This document shows, one piece after another, positions 42,968 to 52,267 of a stretch of 64,000 nucleotides of DNA; the stretch's first letter is position 1, and the number at the start of each line of letters is the position of its first letter. The stretch covers positions 186,001 through 250,000 of the forward strand of contig NZ_JACOOK010000004.1 of NCBI RefSeq assembly GCF_014288115.1, read 5' to 3'. Below the pieces are notes generated by a model that saw only the letters and a program-made list of their open reading frames with translations, had not been told where the DNA came from and did no database searches. Origin of the DNA: Alistipes_A hominis. Its GTDB lineage: Bacteria; Bacteroidota; Bacteroidia; Bacteroidales; Rikenellaceae. The position numbers and the translations under genes are program-made.

Positions 42968-43666
42968 ATGCAAAAAAATAACGATATCCGTATTTTGTGC
43001 GACCGGCTGCGTATGATTCGCTCTGAATTGTCGATGACTCAAGAAGATATGGCCCGTATCATAGGGATCGGTAAAAGCGCGTTGTCGATGATCGAAACCG
43101 GAAGGGCGTCGTTGTCGGAACGAAACCGCAATATTTTGATTCAAACATTGAATGTCAATCCGGAATGGCTTGAATCCGGAACGGGAGCCATGTTCAACGA
43201 GCAGTTCCCCGAGCGGACTTTCCTGAAGGGGAGCGACCGCCCGGTCGGATCGCAGAGCGTGCCGCTGTACAACGTGGAGGGGACGGCGGGCCTCGTTCCG
43301 CTATTTCTGGACAAGGCGTCCCGGCAGCCGGTGGATTACATCCACATTCCGAATCTGCCGAAGTGCGACGGGGCGATTTATGTCGTAGGCGACAGCATGT
43401 ATCCGTTGCTCAAAAGCGGCGATATCGTGCTGTACAAGCAGTTGAACGACATCAACGACATTTTCTGGGGCGATATGTACCTGCTTTCGATCGACATCGA
43501 CGGCGAGGAGTACATTACGGTCAAATATATCCAGAAGTCCGACAAGGAGGGGTGCGTCAGACTGGTGAGCCAGAATGTCCATCATGCCGACAAGGACGTC
43601 GAAATATCCAGAATCCGTGCGCTGGCTTTCGTGAAAGCCAGCATACGGATGAACTCGATCCGGTAA
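42968..43666 (+). CDS. XRE-type repressor with S24 (LexA/CI) peptidase domain
   Basis: 232 residues. An N-terminal helix-turn-helix (about residues 8-65; SMTQEDMARIIGIGKSALSMIE) is followed by a linker and an S24 domain with Ser in VGDSMYPLLKSGD near residue 142 and Lys in YITVKYIQK near residue 182, the Ser-Lys dyad of self-cleaving phage CI and LexA proteins. It probably represses the divergent terminase unit and itself, with release on DNA damage; that is inferred from family and layout. The ATG at 42968 is chosen over a TTG at 42956. ung follows after 21 bases. Confidence 0.9.
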   Translation: MQKNNDIRILCDRLRMIRSELSMTQEDMARIIGIGKSALSMIETGRASLSERNRNILIQTLNVNPEWLESGTGAMFNEQFPERTFLKGSDRPVGSQSVPLYNVEGTAGLVPLFLDKASRQPVDYIHIPNLPKCDGAIYVVGDSMYPLLKSGDIVLYKQLNDINDIFWGDMYLLSIDIDGEEYITVKYIQKSDKEGCVRLVSQNVHHADKDVEISRIRALAFVKASIRMNSIR

Positions 43667-43687
43667 CTAACCTAAATTTATAGCGAT

Positions 43688-44350
43688 ATGAACGTAAAGA
43701 TAGCTCCGCGGTGGAAAGATCTGATCGGAGCGGAGTTTGAGAAACCCTATTTCGAGCAGCTTGCCGCGTTCGTCAAACAGGAATATGCCACGAGGCAGGT
43801 TTTTCCCGCCGGGAAAAATATTTTCCGGGCGTTCGATAAGTGCGATCCGGACGATCTGAAGGTCGTGATTATCGGGCAGGACCCTTATCACGGCGTCGGG
43901 CAGGCCAACGGCCTGTGTTTCTCTGTAAACGACGGGGTGCAGTTTCCGCCGTCGCTGGTCAATATTTTCCAGGAGGTGAACGCCGATACGGGGACGCCGG
44001 TTCCGCAGAGCGGCAACCTCGACCGTTGGGCCGAACAGGGTGTGTTGCTGTTGAACGCCGTGTTGACGGTGCGCGCCCACGAGGCGACTTCGCATGCCGG
44101 AAAAGGGTGGGAGCAGTTTACCGATGCCGTCGTACAGGCTATCGCGCGGCAAAAACAGGGGATTGTCTACATGCTGTGGGGGTCTTACGCCCAGCGTAAG
44201 GCGTCGATGGTCGATCCGCAGCGGAATTGTATCCTGAAGACCGTGCATCCGTCCCCGCTGTCGGCTTACCGGGGCTTTTTCGGGTGCCGTCATTTCAGTC
44301 AGGCGAATCAATACCTGCAAAGTATCGGAAGGACACCGATCCGCTGGTAG
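43688..44350 (+). CDS. ung: Uracil-DNA glycosylase
   Basis: 220 residues with the family-1 UDG motifs: catalytic Asp65 in IIGQDPYHG, the substrate-pocket FSVNDGVQFPPS segment, LLLNAVLTVR, WGSYAQRK and the C-terminal HPSPLSAYRGFFGC with the catalytic His. It removes uracil from DNA as the first step of base-excision repair. It starts 21 bases after the S24 repressor with no promoter in between, so it is probably cotranscribed with it. The stop is TAG. Confidence 0.96.
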   Translation: MNVKIAPRWKDLIGAEFEKPYFEQLAAFVKQEYATRQVFPAGKNIFRAFDKCDPDDLKVVIIGQDPYHGVGQANGLCFSVNDGVQFPPSLVNIFQEVNADTGTPVPQSGNLDRWAEQGVLLLNAVLTVRAHEATSHAGKGWEQFTDAVVQAIARQKQGIVYMLWGSYAQRKASMVDPQRNCILKTVHPSPLSAYRGFFGCRHFSQANQYLQSIGRTPIRW

Positions 44351-44352
44351 CG

Positions 44353-44529
44353 GGTACGAACGAATTAATTCATAAAGCGGCTTACGGGACCGGAGGCTCC
44401 TGCATGGTCGTTAAGGACGGACCGATTTATCTGTACTACACTTATTGCGGCGACGGCATCGTTTACGACATTCGTTTGGCTACGGCCGATGCGAACGATC
44501 CGAATTGGCCTGCCGCGCTGACCGAATGA
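44353..44529 (+). pseudogene. C-terminal fragment of a glycosidase-like gene
   Basis: Directly after the ung stop a frame encodes about 58 residues with GGSCMVVKDGPIYLYYTYCG and IRLATADANDPNWP. The DGxIYLYYT and LATADxxDP pattern is typical of the last blade of five-bladed beta-propeller glycosidases (GH43/GH32-like). The frame has no start of its own; its upstream part runs through ung in another phase with no similarity. It looks like the 3' end of a lost gene. Confidence 0.5.
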
Positions 44530-44530
44530 A

Positions 44531-44569
44531 AAGCGCCCGGATCGTTCCTGTATGAACGTCCGGGCGTTT
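44531..44569. terminator. Terminator between the glycosidase fragment and guaA
   Basis: Two stacked stems (44534-44541 with 44559-44566, 44543-44547 with 44554-44558) with one bulged T and a 6-base loop. It lies past the guaA stop and probably acts both ways. Confidence 0.75.
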
Positions 44570-44585
44570 GATTCGGTGAATCGTC

Positions 44586-46115
44586 CTATTCCCACTCGAT
44601 CGTTGCGGGCGGTTTCGAACTGATGTCGTAAACGACGCGATTGATTCCTTTTACGCGGTTGATGATGTCGTTCGAGACTTTAGCGAGAAAATCGTAGGGC
44701 AGGTGTACCCAGTCGGCGGTCATGCCGTCCGTCGAGGTGACCGCGCGCAGCGCTACGCAGTTTTCATAAGTGCGTTCGTCGCCCATCACGCCGACCGACT
44801 GAACCGGCAGCAGCATCACGCCCGCCTGCCAGACCTGATCGTACAGTCCCGACTCTTTCAGTCCGTCGATAAAGATTTTATCGGCTTCTTGCAGGATACG
44901 GACTTTCTCGGCCGTCACTTCGCCGAGGATACGGATGCCGAGTCCCGGCCCCGGGAACGGATGGCGCCCGAGGATATCCGCCGGAACGTTCAACTGGCGT
45001 CCCACGCGGCGTACTTCGTCCTTGAACAGCAGTCGCAGCGGTTCGACGATTTTGAGGTTCATCTTTTCGGGCAGCCCCCCTACGTTGTGGTGCGATTTGA
45101 TCGTCGCCGACGGGCCGTTGACCGAGATCGATTCGATCACGTCGGGATAGATCGTTCCCTGGGCGAGCCACTTCACGTCGGTCAGTTTCTGCGCCTCGGC
45201 GTCGAATACTTCGATGAAATCGCGGCCGATAATCTTCCGTTTCTTTTCCGGGTCGGTCACGCCGGCCAGGTCGGCGAGGAATTTATCGCCGGCCCGTACG
45301 CCGATTACGTTCAGTCCCATCGACTCGTAGGATTTCAGCACCGATTCGAATTCGTCTTTGCGAAGCAGGCCCATATCGACGAAGATGCAGACCAACTGAT
45401 CGCCTACCGCTTTGTGCAGCAGTTCGGCCGCCACCGACGAATCGACGCCGCCGGAGAGTCCCAGCAATACCTTGTCGCCTTTGATCTTGTCGCGCAGTTC
45501 GCGGACGGTCGATTCGATGAACGAGTCGGGCGTCCACTGTTGGCGGCAGCCGCAGATATCCACGACGAAATGTTTCAGCAGTTGTTTGCCTTCGGTCGAA
45601 TGGTACACTTCCGGGTGAAACTGGATGCCCCAGGTCTGTTCGCCTTCGATCTGGAAGGCGGCGACCGGAACGGTGTCCGTGCTGGCGATGATGCGGTAGT
45701 TTTCCGGAATCTTCACGATCGTATCTCCGTGCGACATCCATACTTGCGTCCTGTCCGAAAGGCCTGCGATCAGCGGGTTGTTCGCAACGACTTTCGATAG
45801 TATCGCGCGTCCGTATTCCCTTGTGGCCGATGGTCTTACCTCGCCGCCGAATTGTTGCGACAGGTACTGGGCCCCGTAGCAGACGCCCAGCATCGGAAGG
45901 CGTCCCTTGATCGCCGACAGGTCTGCCTGAGGCGCCTGGGCGTCCCGTACCGAATAAGGACTTCCGGAGAGGATCACTCCTCTGACCGATTCGTCCGGCT
46001 GAGGGAAGTGGTTGTACGGATGGATTTCGCAATAGACGTTCAGCTCGCGCACGCGGCGTGCGATCAGCTGCGTGTACTGTGAACCGAAATCGAGAATCAA
46101 GATTTTTTCCTGCAT
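44586..46115 (-). CDS. guaA: GMP synthase (glutamine-hydrolysing)
   Basis: 509 residues, normal for GuaA. The N-terminal class I amidotransferase has Cys in LGVCYGAQ near residue 79 and the His/Glu of QFHPEVYHS near residue 167. The ATP-pyrophosphatase domain has LSGGVDSSVAAELL near residue 219, and the C-terminal dimerisation domain ends PPATIEWE. It converts XMP to GMP. It follows pheT on the same strand by 27 bases, suggesting a shared transcript. Confidence 0.97.
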   Translation of the reverse strand: MQEKILILDFGSQYTQLIARRVRELNVYCEIHPYNHFPQPDESVRGVILSGSPYSVRDAQAPQADLSAIKGRLPMLGVCYGAQYLSQQFGGEVRPSATREYGRAILSKVVANNPLIAGLSDRTQVWMSHGDTIVKIPENYRIIASTDTVPVAAFQIEGEQTWGIQFHPEVYHSTEGKQLLKHFVVDICGCRQQWTPDSFIESTVRELRDKIKGDKVLLGLSGGVDSSVAAELLHKAVGDQLVCIFVDMGLLRKDEFESVLKSYESMGLNVIGVRAGDKFLADLAGVTDPEKKRKIIGRDFIEVFDAEAQKLTDVKWLAQGTIYPDVIESISVNGPSATIKSHHNVGGLPEKMNLKIVEPLRLLFKDEVRRVGRQLNVPADILGRHPFPGPGLGIRILGEVTAEKVRILQEADKIFIDGLKESGLYDQVWQAGVMLLPVQSVGVMGDERTYENCVALRAVTSTDGMTADWVHLPYDFLAKVSNDIINRVKGINRVVYDISSKPPATIEWE

Positions 46116-46142
46116 ATTCTGTTAGATGTGTTTTTCGTGCGT

Positions 46143-48605
46143 TTAGCGGATCTGCGCTCCGGCCTGCCGTTCGAATTCGCGGATCAGATTGCCCATCGTC
46201 CGGTCGATCACTTGGTCGGTCAGCGTTTTTTCACGGTCTTCGAGGACGAAACTCAGCGCGTACGATTTTTTGCCTTCCGGCAGCTTGTCGCCCTCGTATA
46301 CGTCGAACAGCGATACGCTCTTCAATAGTTTTTTCTCGGTCGCGAAAGCAATCCTGCGCAGTTGCGCGAAGTTGACGCTCTTGTCCACGAGCAGTGCCAG
46401 GTCGCGTTTCACTTCCGGGTATTTTGGCAGTTCGCTGACCGTGACCGTATGGTTTCGGGTCAGTTTGACCAGCGCGTCGAAATTCAGTTCGAGGTAATAA
46501 ACGTCCGCTTTAACGTCGAACAGGTTGCGGATCTTCCGCGACACGACGCCCATTTCGAGCAGCGGTTGTCTGCCGTTGAATTTGCAGCGGACCGCTTCGG
46601 CATACAGGTCGCTGTCGAGCGGTTCGGTGGTCGCGTCGTTCAGGTCGACACCGAATTTTTTCAGCACTTTTTCAGCCGCGCTCCGTAGCGTGTAAAAAGT
46701 GCTCGGCTGCGATTGAACGTTCCACGAAGCCGCGTGGTCTGCGCCGGTTATGGCCATCGAAACCATTGCCCGCTGGCTGTACGGCGCGAGCCCTCCCTCT
46801 TCGGCTTTTGCCGGATCGTAAGAGTAGCAGTTGCCGAATTCGTAGATTTTCAGGTCTCCGTTGCGGCGGTTGACGTTCAGTTGGATCGCCTCCATTGCGT
46901 TGAACAACAGTGTTTGACGCATTACGCTCAGGTCGTTGCTGAGCGGGTTGAGAATCTGCACGCAATTTTCGGCTTTGTAGGCCGATAAGTTTTCGTAATA
47001 GGCCGCTTTAGTCAGCGAATTACTCATAATCTCTAAAAATCCGTTGGCGCTCAGCGTATCGGAGAGCATGTTGATCAGCTTGTCGCGGTTCGGCTTCGGA
47101 GCGTAGGAGAGCGTCGAGTTGACGTGCATCGGGATCTCTACGTTGTCGTAGCCGTAAATCCGCAGGATGTCTTCCACGAGGTCGGCCTCGCGCCGCACGT
47201 CGACGCGGTAAGGCGGTACGCAGACCTGCCATGCGCCGTCGCGTTCCGATTCGATCGTCACGCCGAGCGCGTCGATGATTTTCCGGACGGTCGTCTCCGG
47301 GATCGCTTTGCCGATCAGCCGGACGATCCGGTCGTACGACACCTCGAACCGGAACGGCTCGATCCGCACCGGGTAGATGTCGGTTACGGCCGAAGTAACG
47401 ACGCCTCCGGCCAGTTCGCGGATCAGCAGCGCGGCGCGCCTGAGCGCGTAAGGCGTCATGTCCGGGTCGATTCCGCGTTCGTAGCGGAACGACGCGTCGG
47501 TACTCAGTCCGTGGCGTTTGGCCGTTTTGCGGATCCAGACAGGGTTGAAATAGGCGCTCTCGATAAATACTTCGGTCGTCGAGTCCGATACGCCCGAGTC
47601 GAGTCCGCCGAACACGCCGGCGATACACATCGGCCCTTCGGCGTTGCAGATCATCAGGTCTTCGGCCGACAGTTTGCGTTCCACACCGTCCAGCGTAACG
47701 AACGGCGTCCCTTCCGGGCAGGTTCTCACGACGATTTTGTCTCCTTTGATTTTCGCCGCGTCGAATGCGTGCAACGGTTGTCCGGTTTCGTGTAAAATGA
47801 AGTTCGTGATGTCGACCACGTTGTTTTTCGGGTTAATGCCGATAGCTCGCAGGCGTTGTTGCAACCAGTCCGGCGAAGGCGCGATTTTGATTCCGGTCAT
47901 CGTTACGCCCATGTAACGCGGCGCGGCTTCGGAATCGGCTACCTCCACGGCGATGGTTTTCGAATCGTTGTCCCGGCCGAACGCGTCGACCGCAGGCAGG
48001 ATCAGTTCGTGCGGGATGTCGTTGGCCTTCAGGTAGACGGCCAGGTCGCGCGCTACGCCGTAGTGCGACATCGCGTCGGCCCGGTTCGGCGTCAGGCCGA
48101 TTTCGAGCAGGTAATCGTCTTCCAATTGGAAATATTCTTTCGCCGGAGTTCCCGCTTTCACGTCGGCCGGCAGTACGATGATTCCTTCGTGGCTCGTTCC
48201 CACGCCGATCTCGTCTTCGGCGCACAGCATACCGAATGATTCGACGCCGCGGATTTTACTTTTTTTGATCTTGAAGCCGTTCTCTTCGCCGGTCGGATAC
48301 AGCATGGCGTTGATCGTCGCTACGACCACTTTCTGTCCGGCCGCTACGTTCGGCGCGCCGCATACGATCTGGGTCGGCTGCCCGTCGCCGAGGTCGACCG
48401 TCGTTACGTGCAGTTTGTCGGCGTCCGGGTGTTTGTCGCAGGTCAGCACTTCGCCGACGACCAGTCCGGCGAGTCCCCCGCGGATCGATTCCGCTTTTTC
48501 GAATCCCTCGACTTCGAGTCCGATCTGGGTCAGTGTCCGGGAGATCTGTTCGGCGTTCAGGTTGGTTTTGATATAGGCTTTCAGCCAGTTCAATGAAATT
48601 TTCAT
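46143..48605 (-). CDS. pheT: Phenylalanyl-tRNA synthetase beta subunit
   Basis: 820 residues with the usual PheT order: an N-terminal tRNA-binding (EMAP) fold (VGEVLTCDKHPDADKLHV near residue 50, QIVCGAPNV), the B3/B4 editing domain, the B5 domain, a catalytic-like core, and a C-terminal ferredoxin-fold anticodon-binding domain (YPEVKRDLALLVD onward). It works as alpha2-beta2 with PheS; pheS is not in this window. The ATG at 48605 begins MKISLNWLK. guaA follows downstream. Confidence 0.97.
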   Translation of the reverse strand: MKISLNWLKAYIKTNLNAEQISRTLTQIGLEVEGFEKAESIRGGLAGLVVGEVLTCDKHPDADKLHVTTVDLGDGQPTQIVCGAPNVAAGQKVVVATINAMLYPTGEENGFKIKKSKIRGVESFGMLCAEDEIGVGTSHEGIIVLPADVKAGTPAKEYFQLEDDYLLEIGLTPNRADAMSHYGVARDLAVYLKANDIPHELILPAVDAFGRDNDSKTIAVEVADSEAAPRYMGVTMTGIKIAPSPDWLQQRLRAIGINPKNNVVDITNFILHETGQPLHAFDAAKIKGDKIVVRTCPEGTPFVTLDGVERKLSAEDLMICNAEGPMCIAGVFGGLDSGVSDSTTEVFIESAYFNPVWIRKTAKRHGLSTDASFRYERGIDPDMTPYALRRAALLIRELAGGVVTSAVTDIYPVRIEPFRFEVSYDRIVRLIGKAIPETTVRKIIDALGVTIESERDGAWQVCVPPYRVDVRREADLVEDILRIYGYDNVEIPMHVNSTLSYAPKPNRDKLINMLSDTLSANGFLEIMSNSLTKAAYYENLSAYKAENCVQILNPLSNDLSVMRQTLLFNAMEAIQLNVNRRNGDLKIYEFGNCYSYDPAKAEEGGLAPYSQRAMVSMAITGADHAASWNVQSQPSTFYTLRSAAEKVLKKFGVDLNDATTEPLDSDLYAEAVRCKFNGRQPLLEMGVVSRKIRNLFDVKADVYYLELNFDALVKLTRNHTVTVSELPKYPEVKRDLALLVDKSVNFAQLRRIAFATEKKLLKSVSLFDVYEGDKLPEGKKSYALSFVLEDREKTLTDQVIDRTMGNLIREFERQAGAQIR

Positions 48606-48931
48606 CGTTCTATCTTGTTTTCCTTTTAATTTGTCGTCGATTGTTTCGGGCAGTCGGGCTTTCCTCCGGAAATCGGCCGGTGTTCCGGTCGCCTGAAATA
48701 GGTGCGAAAGTTACGAAAAGTTTTACAAAGTATCTAATTTCAGCGGGTACGCCCGGCGATAAATGCGGATAATTCGTATCGGACGGCGGCGGCTCATTCC
48801 TTATCTTCACAAGCTCCGGCAGCGATACCGGGTTCCGTCGTCACCGAGGTGCTTCCGAACGGAGAATCGCACATCAAAAAATAAAGCGCTATGAATGAGC
48901 GCTTTATTAGGTAGTTTATAAAAATATGTTT
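48606..48931. other. 326-base region between pheT and lysA
   Basis: Both neighbours are on the minus strand. It contains the lysA terminator (48877-48908) and presumably the pheT promoter; ATACTTTG on the minus strand near 48730 is a poor -7 match. No gene is supported. Confidence 0.6.
48877..48908 (-). terminator. Terminator after lysA
   Basis: An 11-bp stem (48880-48890 with 48898-48908) with a 7-base loop; on the minus strand TTTATTTTTT forms the T tail. Confidence 0.85.
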
Positions 48932-50089
48932 TTATAGTTTATCGCTGTATACGGCTCCGGGCAGATCCTGCAGATTGTAGCGCGATGCCATCGCCATGCC
49001 GTAAGCCCCTGCCGAACGCAGCGTCAGCAGGTCTCCGCGCGAGGTGACCGGCAGTTCGACGTCGCGGCCGAAAATATCCGACGATTCGCAGATCGGGCCG
49101 CCGATCGTATATTTTTCGCTCCCGGTCGCGGAAGTCAGGTTTTCGATCTTGTGTTTCGCGCCGTACAGGGCCGGCCGGATCAGGTCGGTCATTCCTGCGT
49201 CGACGATCACGATCTTCGTACCGGCCGACGTTTCTTTGTTGTAAAGCGCGCGCGTAATCAATTCGCCGCACTGCGCGACCAGCGAGCGGCCCAGTTCGAA
49301 ATGCACGGTCTGGCCTTCGTCGATTTTCAGGTTGCGGTGGAAGATGTCGAAATAGGTTTCGAAGTCGGGCATCGGTTCCCGGTCGGGGTCGTCGTAGTCG
49401 ATGCCGAGTCCGCCGCCCATGTTGAGGTGTTTCAAAACGATGCCCTTTTCGCGGAACCACTCCTTGATGTCGAATACCCGTTTGCTGAACGTTTCGAACA
49501 CCTGCATATCGCGGATCTGCGAGCCGATGTGGAAGTGCAGCCCGACGATTTCGAGGTTTGCGAGTTTTTCGAGCGAAGCGATCGCCGCGTCGATTTCGTC
49601 GTACGAGATGCCGAATTTGTTATCCGCTTTGCCGGTGGTGATGTAGCGGTGCGTTTTCGGATCGACGTCGGGGTTGATCCGAAGCGCGATTCGCGCCTTT
49701 TTGCCCATTCGTCCGGCGATTTCGTTGATGACTTGCAATTCGTGCAACGATTCGCAGTTGAACGAGAAGATTTCCTGGCCGAGCGCGTATTCGATCTCCC
49801 GGTCGGTTTTGCCGACGCCGGCGAATACGATCTCCGATGCCGCAAACCCGTTTTCGACGGCCATCCGCACCTCGTTGCCGCTGACGCAGTCCATGCCCAT
49901 GCCGGCGCGGCGCACGGCTTCGACGATGCGCGGGTCGAAGTTCGATTTCAGCGCATAATGTATTTTATAGCCGTAACGCGATGACGCTTCGGTCGCCTTG
50001 TTCAGTGTGCGGTTTAGCAGTTCCATGTCGTAAAAATAGAACGGCGTGGGCAGTTCCGCTAACTGTTTGATGTAATTTCGTGCGCTCAT
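48932..50089 (-). CDS. lysA: Diaminopimelate decarboxylase
   Basis: 385 residues with the fold-type III PLP barrel: Lys48 in HYALKSNFDP is the cofactor lysine, HFHIGSQI near residue 194 and NMGGGLGIDY near residue 230 follow, and CESSDIFGRDV near residue 337 supplies the second-subunit Cys. It makes lysine from meso-diaminopimelate. It is somewhat short (385 against the usual 400-420). lysC lies 2 bases upstream, so the pair forms a lysine/diaminopimelate unit. Confidence 0.95.
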   Translation of the reverse strand: MSARNYIKQLAELPTPFYFYDMELLNRTLNKATEASSRYGYKIHYALKSNFDPRIVEAVRRAGMGMDCVSGNEVRMAVENGFAASEIVFAGVGKTDREIEYALGQEIFSFNCESLHELQVINEIAGRMGKKARIALRINPDVDPKTHRYITTGKADNKFGISYDEIDAAIASLEKLANLEIVGLHFHIGSQIRDMQVFETFSKRVFDIKEWFREKGIVLKHLNMGGGLGIDYDDPDREPMPDFETYFDIFHRNLKIDEGQTVHFELGRSLVAQCGELITRALYNKETSAGTKIVIVDAGMTDLIRPALYGAKHKIENLTSATGSEKYTIGGPICESSDIFGRDVELPVTSRGDLLTLRSAGAYGMAMASRYNLQDLPGAVYSDKL

Positions 50090-50091
50090 AA

Positions 50092-51399
50092 TTATTCGAA
50101 AAGTCCGTCGTTAAGGGATTGCAAGGTTTGTTTCTTGTATTCGGTGCTGATCAGCATCGCCAGGCTGCGGTGGCTTGCCCCGTACGAGATCATTTTGATC
50201 GGAATCGACTGGACGCTTTTGAAAACGCTGGCGGCCAGTCCCGCGTCGCCGTGTTCCATTCGTCCGACGACGCACACGATCGAATTGTTGCGTTCGATCT
50301 CGATCGTGCCGAGCTTTTCGAGTTCGGCGACGATTTCGTCGATGTGCTTGTCGTTGTCGACCGTCAGCGATACGGCCACTTCGGACGTGGTAATCATGTC
50401 GATCGGCGTGCGGTACTGTTCGAAAATCTCGAATACCTTACGCAGGAAGCCGTAGGCCATCAGCATACGCGCCGAGTGGATACGGATCACGGTGATTCCG
50501 TCTTTGGCGGCCACCGCGTGGAACGATTTCGAATCGTCGTCGCGGTCGGAAATCGTCGTGCCCGGGGCTTTCGGGTCCATCGTATTTTTCAGCAGCACGG
50601 CGATCCCTTTGTCTTTGCAGGGCTGTATGGTCGCCGGGTGCAGGATCTTCGCCCCGAAGTAAGCCAGTTCGGCCGCCTCGTCGAAGCTCATGTTTCGGAT
50701 CGGGTGGGTGTGGTCAACGATGCGCGGATCGTTGTTGTGCATTCCGTCGATGTCGGTCCATATCTGCACTTCGTTCGCGTCGATCGCCGCGCCCATCAGC
50801 GCCGCGCTGTAATCGCTGCCGCCGCGTCCGAGGTTGTCGATTTCGCTTCGGTTGTTCGTACAGATGAAACCCTGCGCCACGTAGAAAGTATCCTGGTCGG
50901 CCGCTACCGGAGCCAGCGCTTCCCTCAGACGGCAAGTATCTACTTTCCCGTCTTCGTCGGTCACCATGAAGTCGGGCGAGTTTAGGCATACGGCCTTCAT
51001 GCCGGTTTCGTTCAGGTACAGCGTGAAAATCGCCGAGGTCAGTAGTTCGCCCTGCGCGATGATCGTGCGTTCGGAAGTGTATTCGCGGAATGCGCCGACT
51101 TCGCTGCGAATCAGTTCAAAGGCGGCTTTCATCCGTCCGAGGGCCTCGTCTCGGTGCGCGCCGAGCACCCCGTCGATGCAGGTCGTATATTTATCGGTCA
51201 ACATCGCGAGCTGGCTTTCCACCGTGTCCCGGTCTCCGGCTGCGGCTGCCGCCACGATCTTCACCAGAGCGTCGGTCGTGCCCGACATCGCCGACAGCAC
51301 CGTGATCCTCGCTCCTTCGTGACGGACTACTTCGGCTACTTTCTTCATATTCGCGGCCGAACCCACCGACGTGCCTCCGAATTTCAACACTTTAATCAT
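50092..51399 (-). CDS. lysC: Aspartate kinase
   Basis: 435 residues from the ATG at 51399, beginning MIKVLKFGGTSVGSA, the kinase N-terminal signature. The amino-acid kinase domain contains NLGRGGSDYSAAL near residue 205, and two ACT domains follow (about residues 290-435) with ISYGASHRSL. It phosphorylates aspartate at the head of the lysine, threonine and methionine pathways and is normally feedback-regulated through the ACT domains. A TTG four codons upstream (51411) is a less likely start. It precedes lysA by 2 bases. Confidence 0.95.
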   Translation of the reverse strand: MIKVLKFGGTSVGSAANMKKVAEVVRHEGARITVLSAMSGTTDALVKIVAAAAAGDRDTVESQLAMLTDKYTTCIDGVLGAHRDEALGRMKAAFELIRSEVGAFREYTSERTIIAQGELLTSAIFTLYLNETGMKAVCLNSPDFMVTDEDGKVDTCRLREALAPVAADQDTFYVAQGFICTNNRSEIDNLGRGGSDYSAALMGAAIDANEVQIWTDIDGMHNNDPRIVDHTHPIRNMSFDEAAELAYFGAKILHPATIQPCKDKGIAVLLKNTMDPKAPGTTISDRDDDSKSFHAVAAKDGITVIRIHSARMLMAYGFLRKVFEIFEQYRTPIDMITTSEVAVSLTVDNDKHIDEIVAELEKLGTIEIERNNSIVCVVGRMEHGDAGLAASVFKSVQSIPIKMISYGASHRSLAMLISTEYKKQTLQSLNDGLFE

Positions 51400-51447
51400 A
51401 AAAACAATCAATAAGTTGTAAAATCAAACAAGAATTTATTTTTCGCA

Positions 51448-51455
51448 CAAAAATA
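51448..51455 (-). promoter_or_regulatory. -7 element (TATTTTTG) of lysC-lysA
   Basis: On the minus strand TATTTTTG lies 48 bases before the lysC ATG. No lysine riboswitch-like structure fits in the short leader. Confidence 0.6.
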
Positions 51456-51598
51456 GAATGAATTGTTTGTTTTTATCGGGTAATTTTATTTTTTTTGCAA
51501 CAAAGCGGGTCGGAGTGAAAAATTAGACACGGCCCGGGCAGGGAAGCGTCCTGTGCGGCGACGGATCCGGTTGGTATTGTCACATAAAAAATAACGAT

Positions 51599-52267
51599 AT
51601 GCTCACGATTCCGAATGCGGTCGAAGAGGTGATCAAAAAGAAGCCTTTTCTGGAAGGCGCGCTCGTCGAAGGATTGGTCAATCTTTCGGCGTTGGCCCGG
51701 CAACTGAAGCCCGAAATAGAGAAAAAAGTAGGAAAGGAGGTAAACGACAGCGCCGTCATCATGGCGCTGAACAGGCTGGTTCCGCGTCTGGAGTTGATGT
51801 CGGCGATGAAGTTCAAAAAGGTGGTCGAAAACATCGGGGACATCATCGTGCGCTCGAACCTGGCCGATTACGCTTTCGTCAACTCCCCGACCCTTTACGA
51901 ACGGCAGGCCAAGCTGCTCGACCGCGTGCGGGCGATGAAGGACGTGTTTTGCACTTTTTCGCAGGGGATCTACGAGACGACCCTCGTCGTGAGCAGTTCG
52001 ATCGTCAAGTTGGTGGACGAAATTTTCGCCGAAGAGACCGAGATCGCCAAAACCGAGAACCTTTCGTCGATTACGGTGAAGCTGCCGGCCGAAAACACCA
52101 TCTGTCCGGGCGTCTATTACTATATTTTCAAGGAGCTGGCGTGGGACAATATCAATATTGCGGAGGTAATCAGTACGACCAACGAGTTTACCGTCGTGAT
52201 CGGCGACGAGGACATTCACCGGGCATTTACGATCCTGATGGAGGCCAAACGTCAGGTCGGCGTCTGA
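51599..52267 (+). CDS. ACT domain-type protein of unknown function
   Basis: 222 residues. The first 125 are helical, with NDSAVIMALNRLVPRLE and FKKVVENIGDIIVRSN. The last 75 residues look like an ACT-type regulatory domain: LSSITVKLPAENTICPGVYYYIFKELAWDNINIAEVISTTNEFTVVI follows the strand-helix-strand pattern of aspartate kinase ACT domains. Its divergent position next to lysC supports a role tied to amino-acid sensing, but that is inference. The ATG at 51599 begins MLTIPNAVEE. Confidence 0.65.
   Translation: MLTIPNAVEEVIKKKPFLEGALVEGLVNLSALARQLKPEIEKKVGKEVNDSAVIMALNRLVPRLELMSAMKFKKVVENIGDIIVRSNLADYAFVNSPTLYERQAKLLDRVRAMKDVFCTFSQGIYETTLVVSSSIVKLVDEIFAEETEIAKTENLSSITVKLPAENTICPGVYYYIFKELAWDNINIAEVISTTNEFTVVIGDEDIHRAFTILMEAKRQVGV

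Noticed and set aside
48610..48810. 66-codon minus-strand frame upstream of pheT
   Set aside because: It ends just before the pheT start within the likely promoter and leader region, and its composition is not protein-like.
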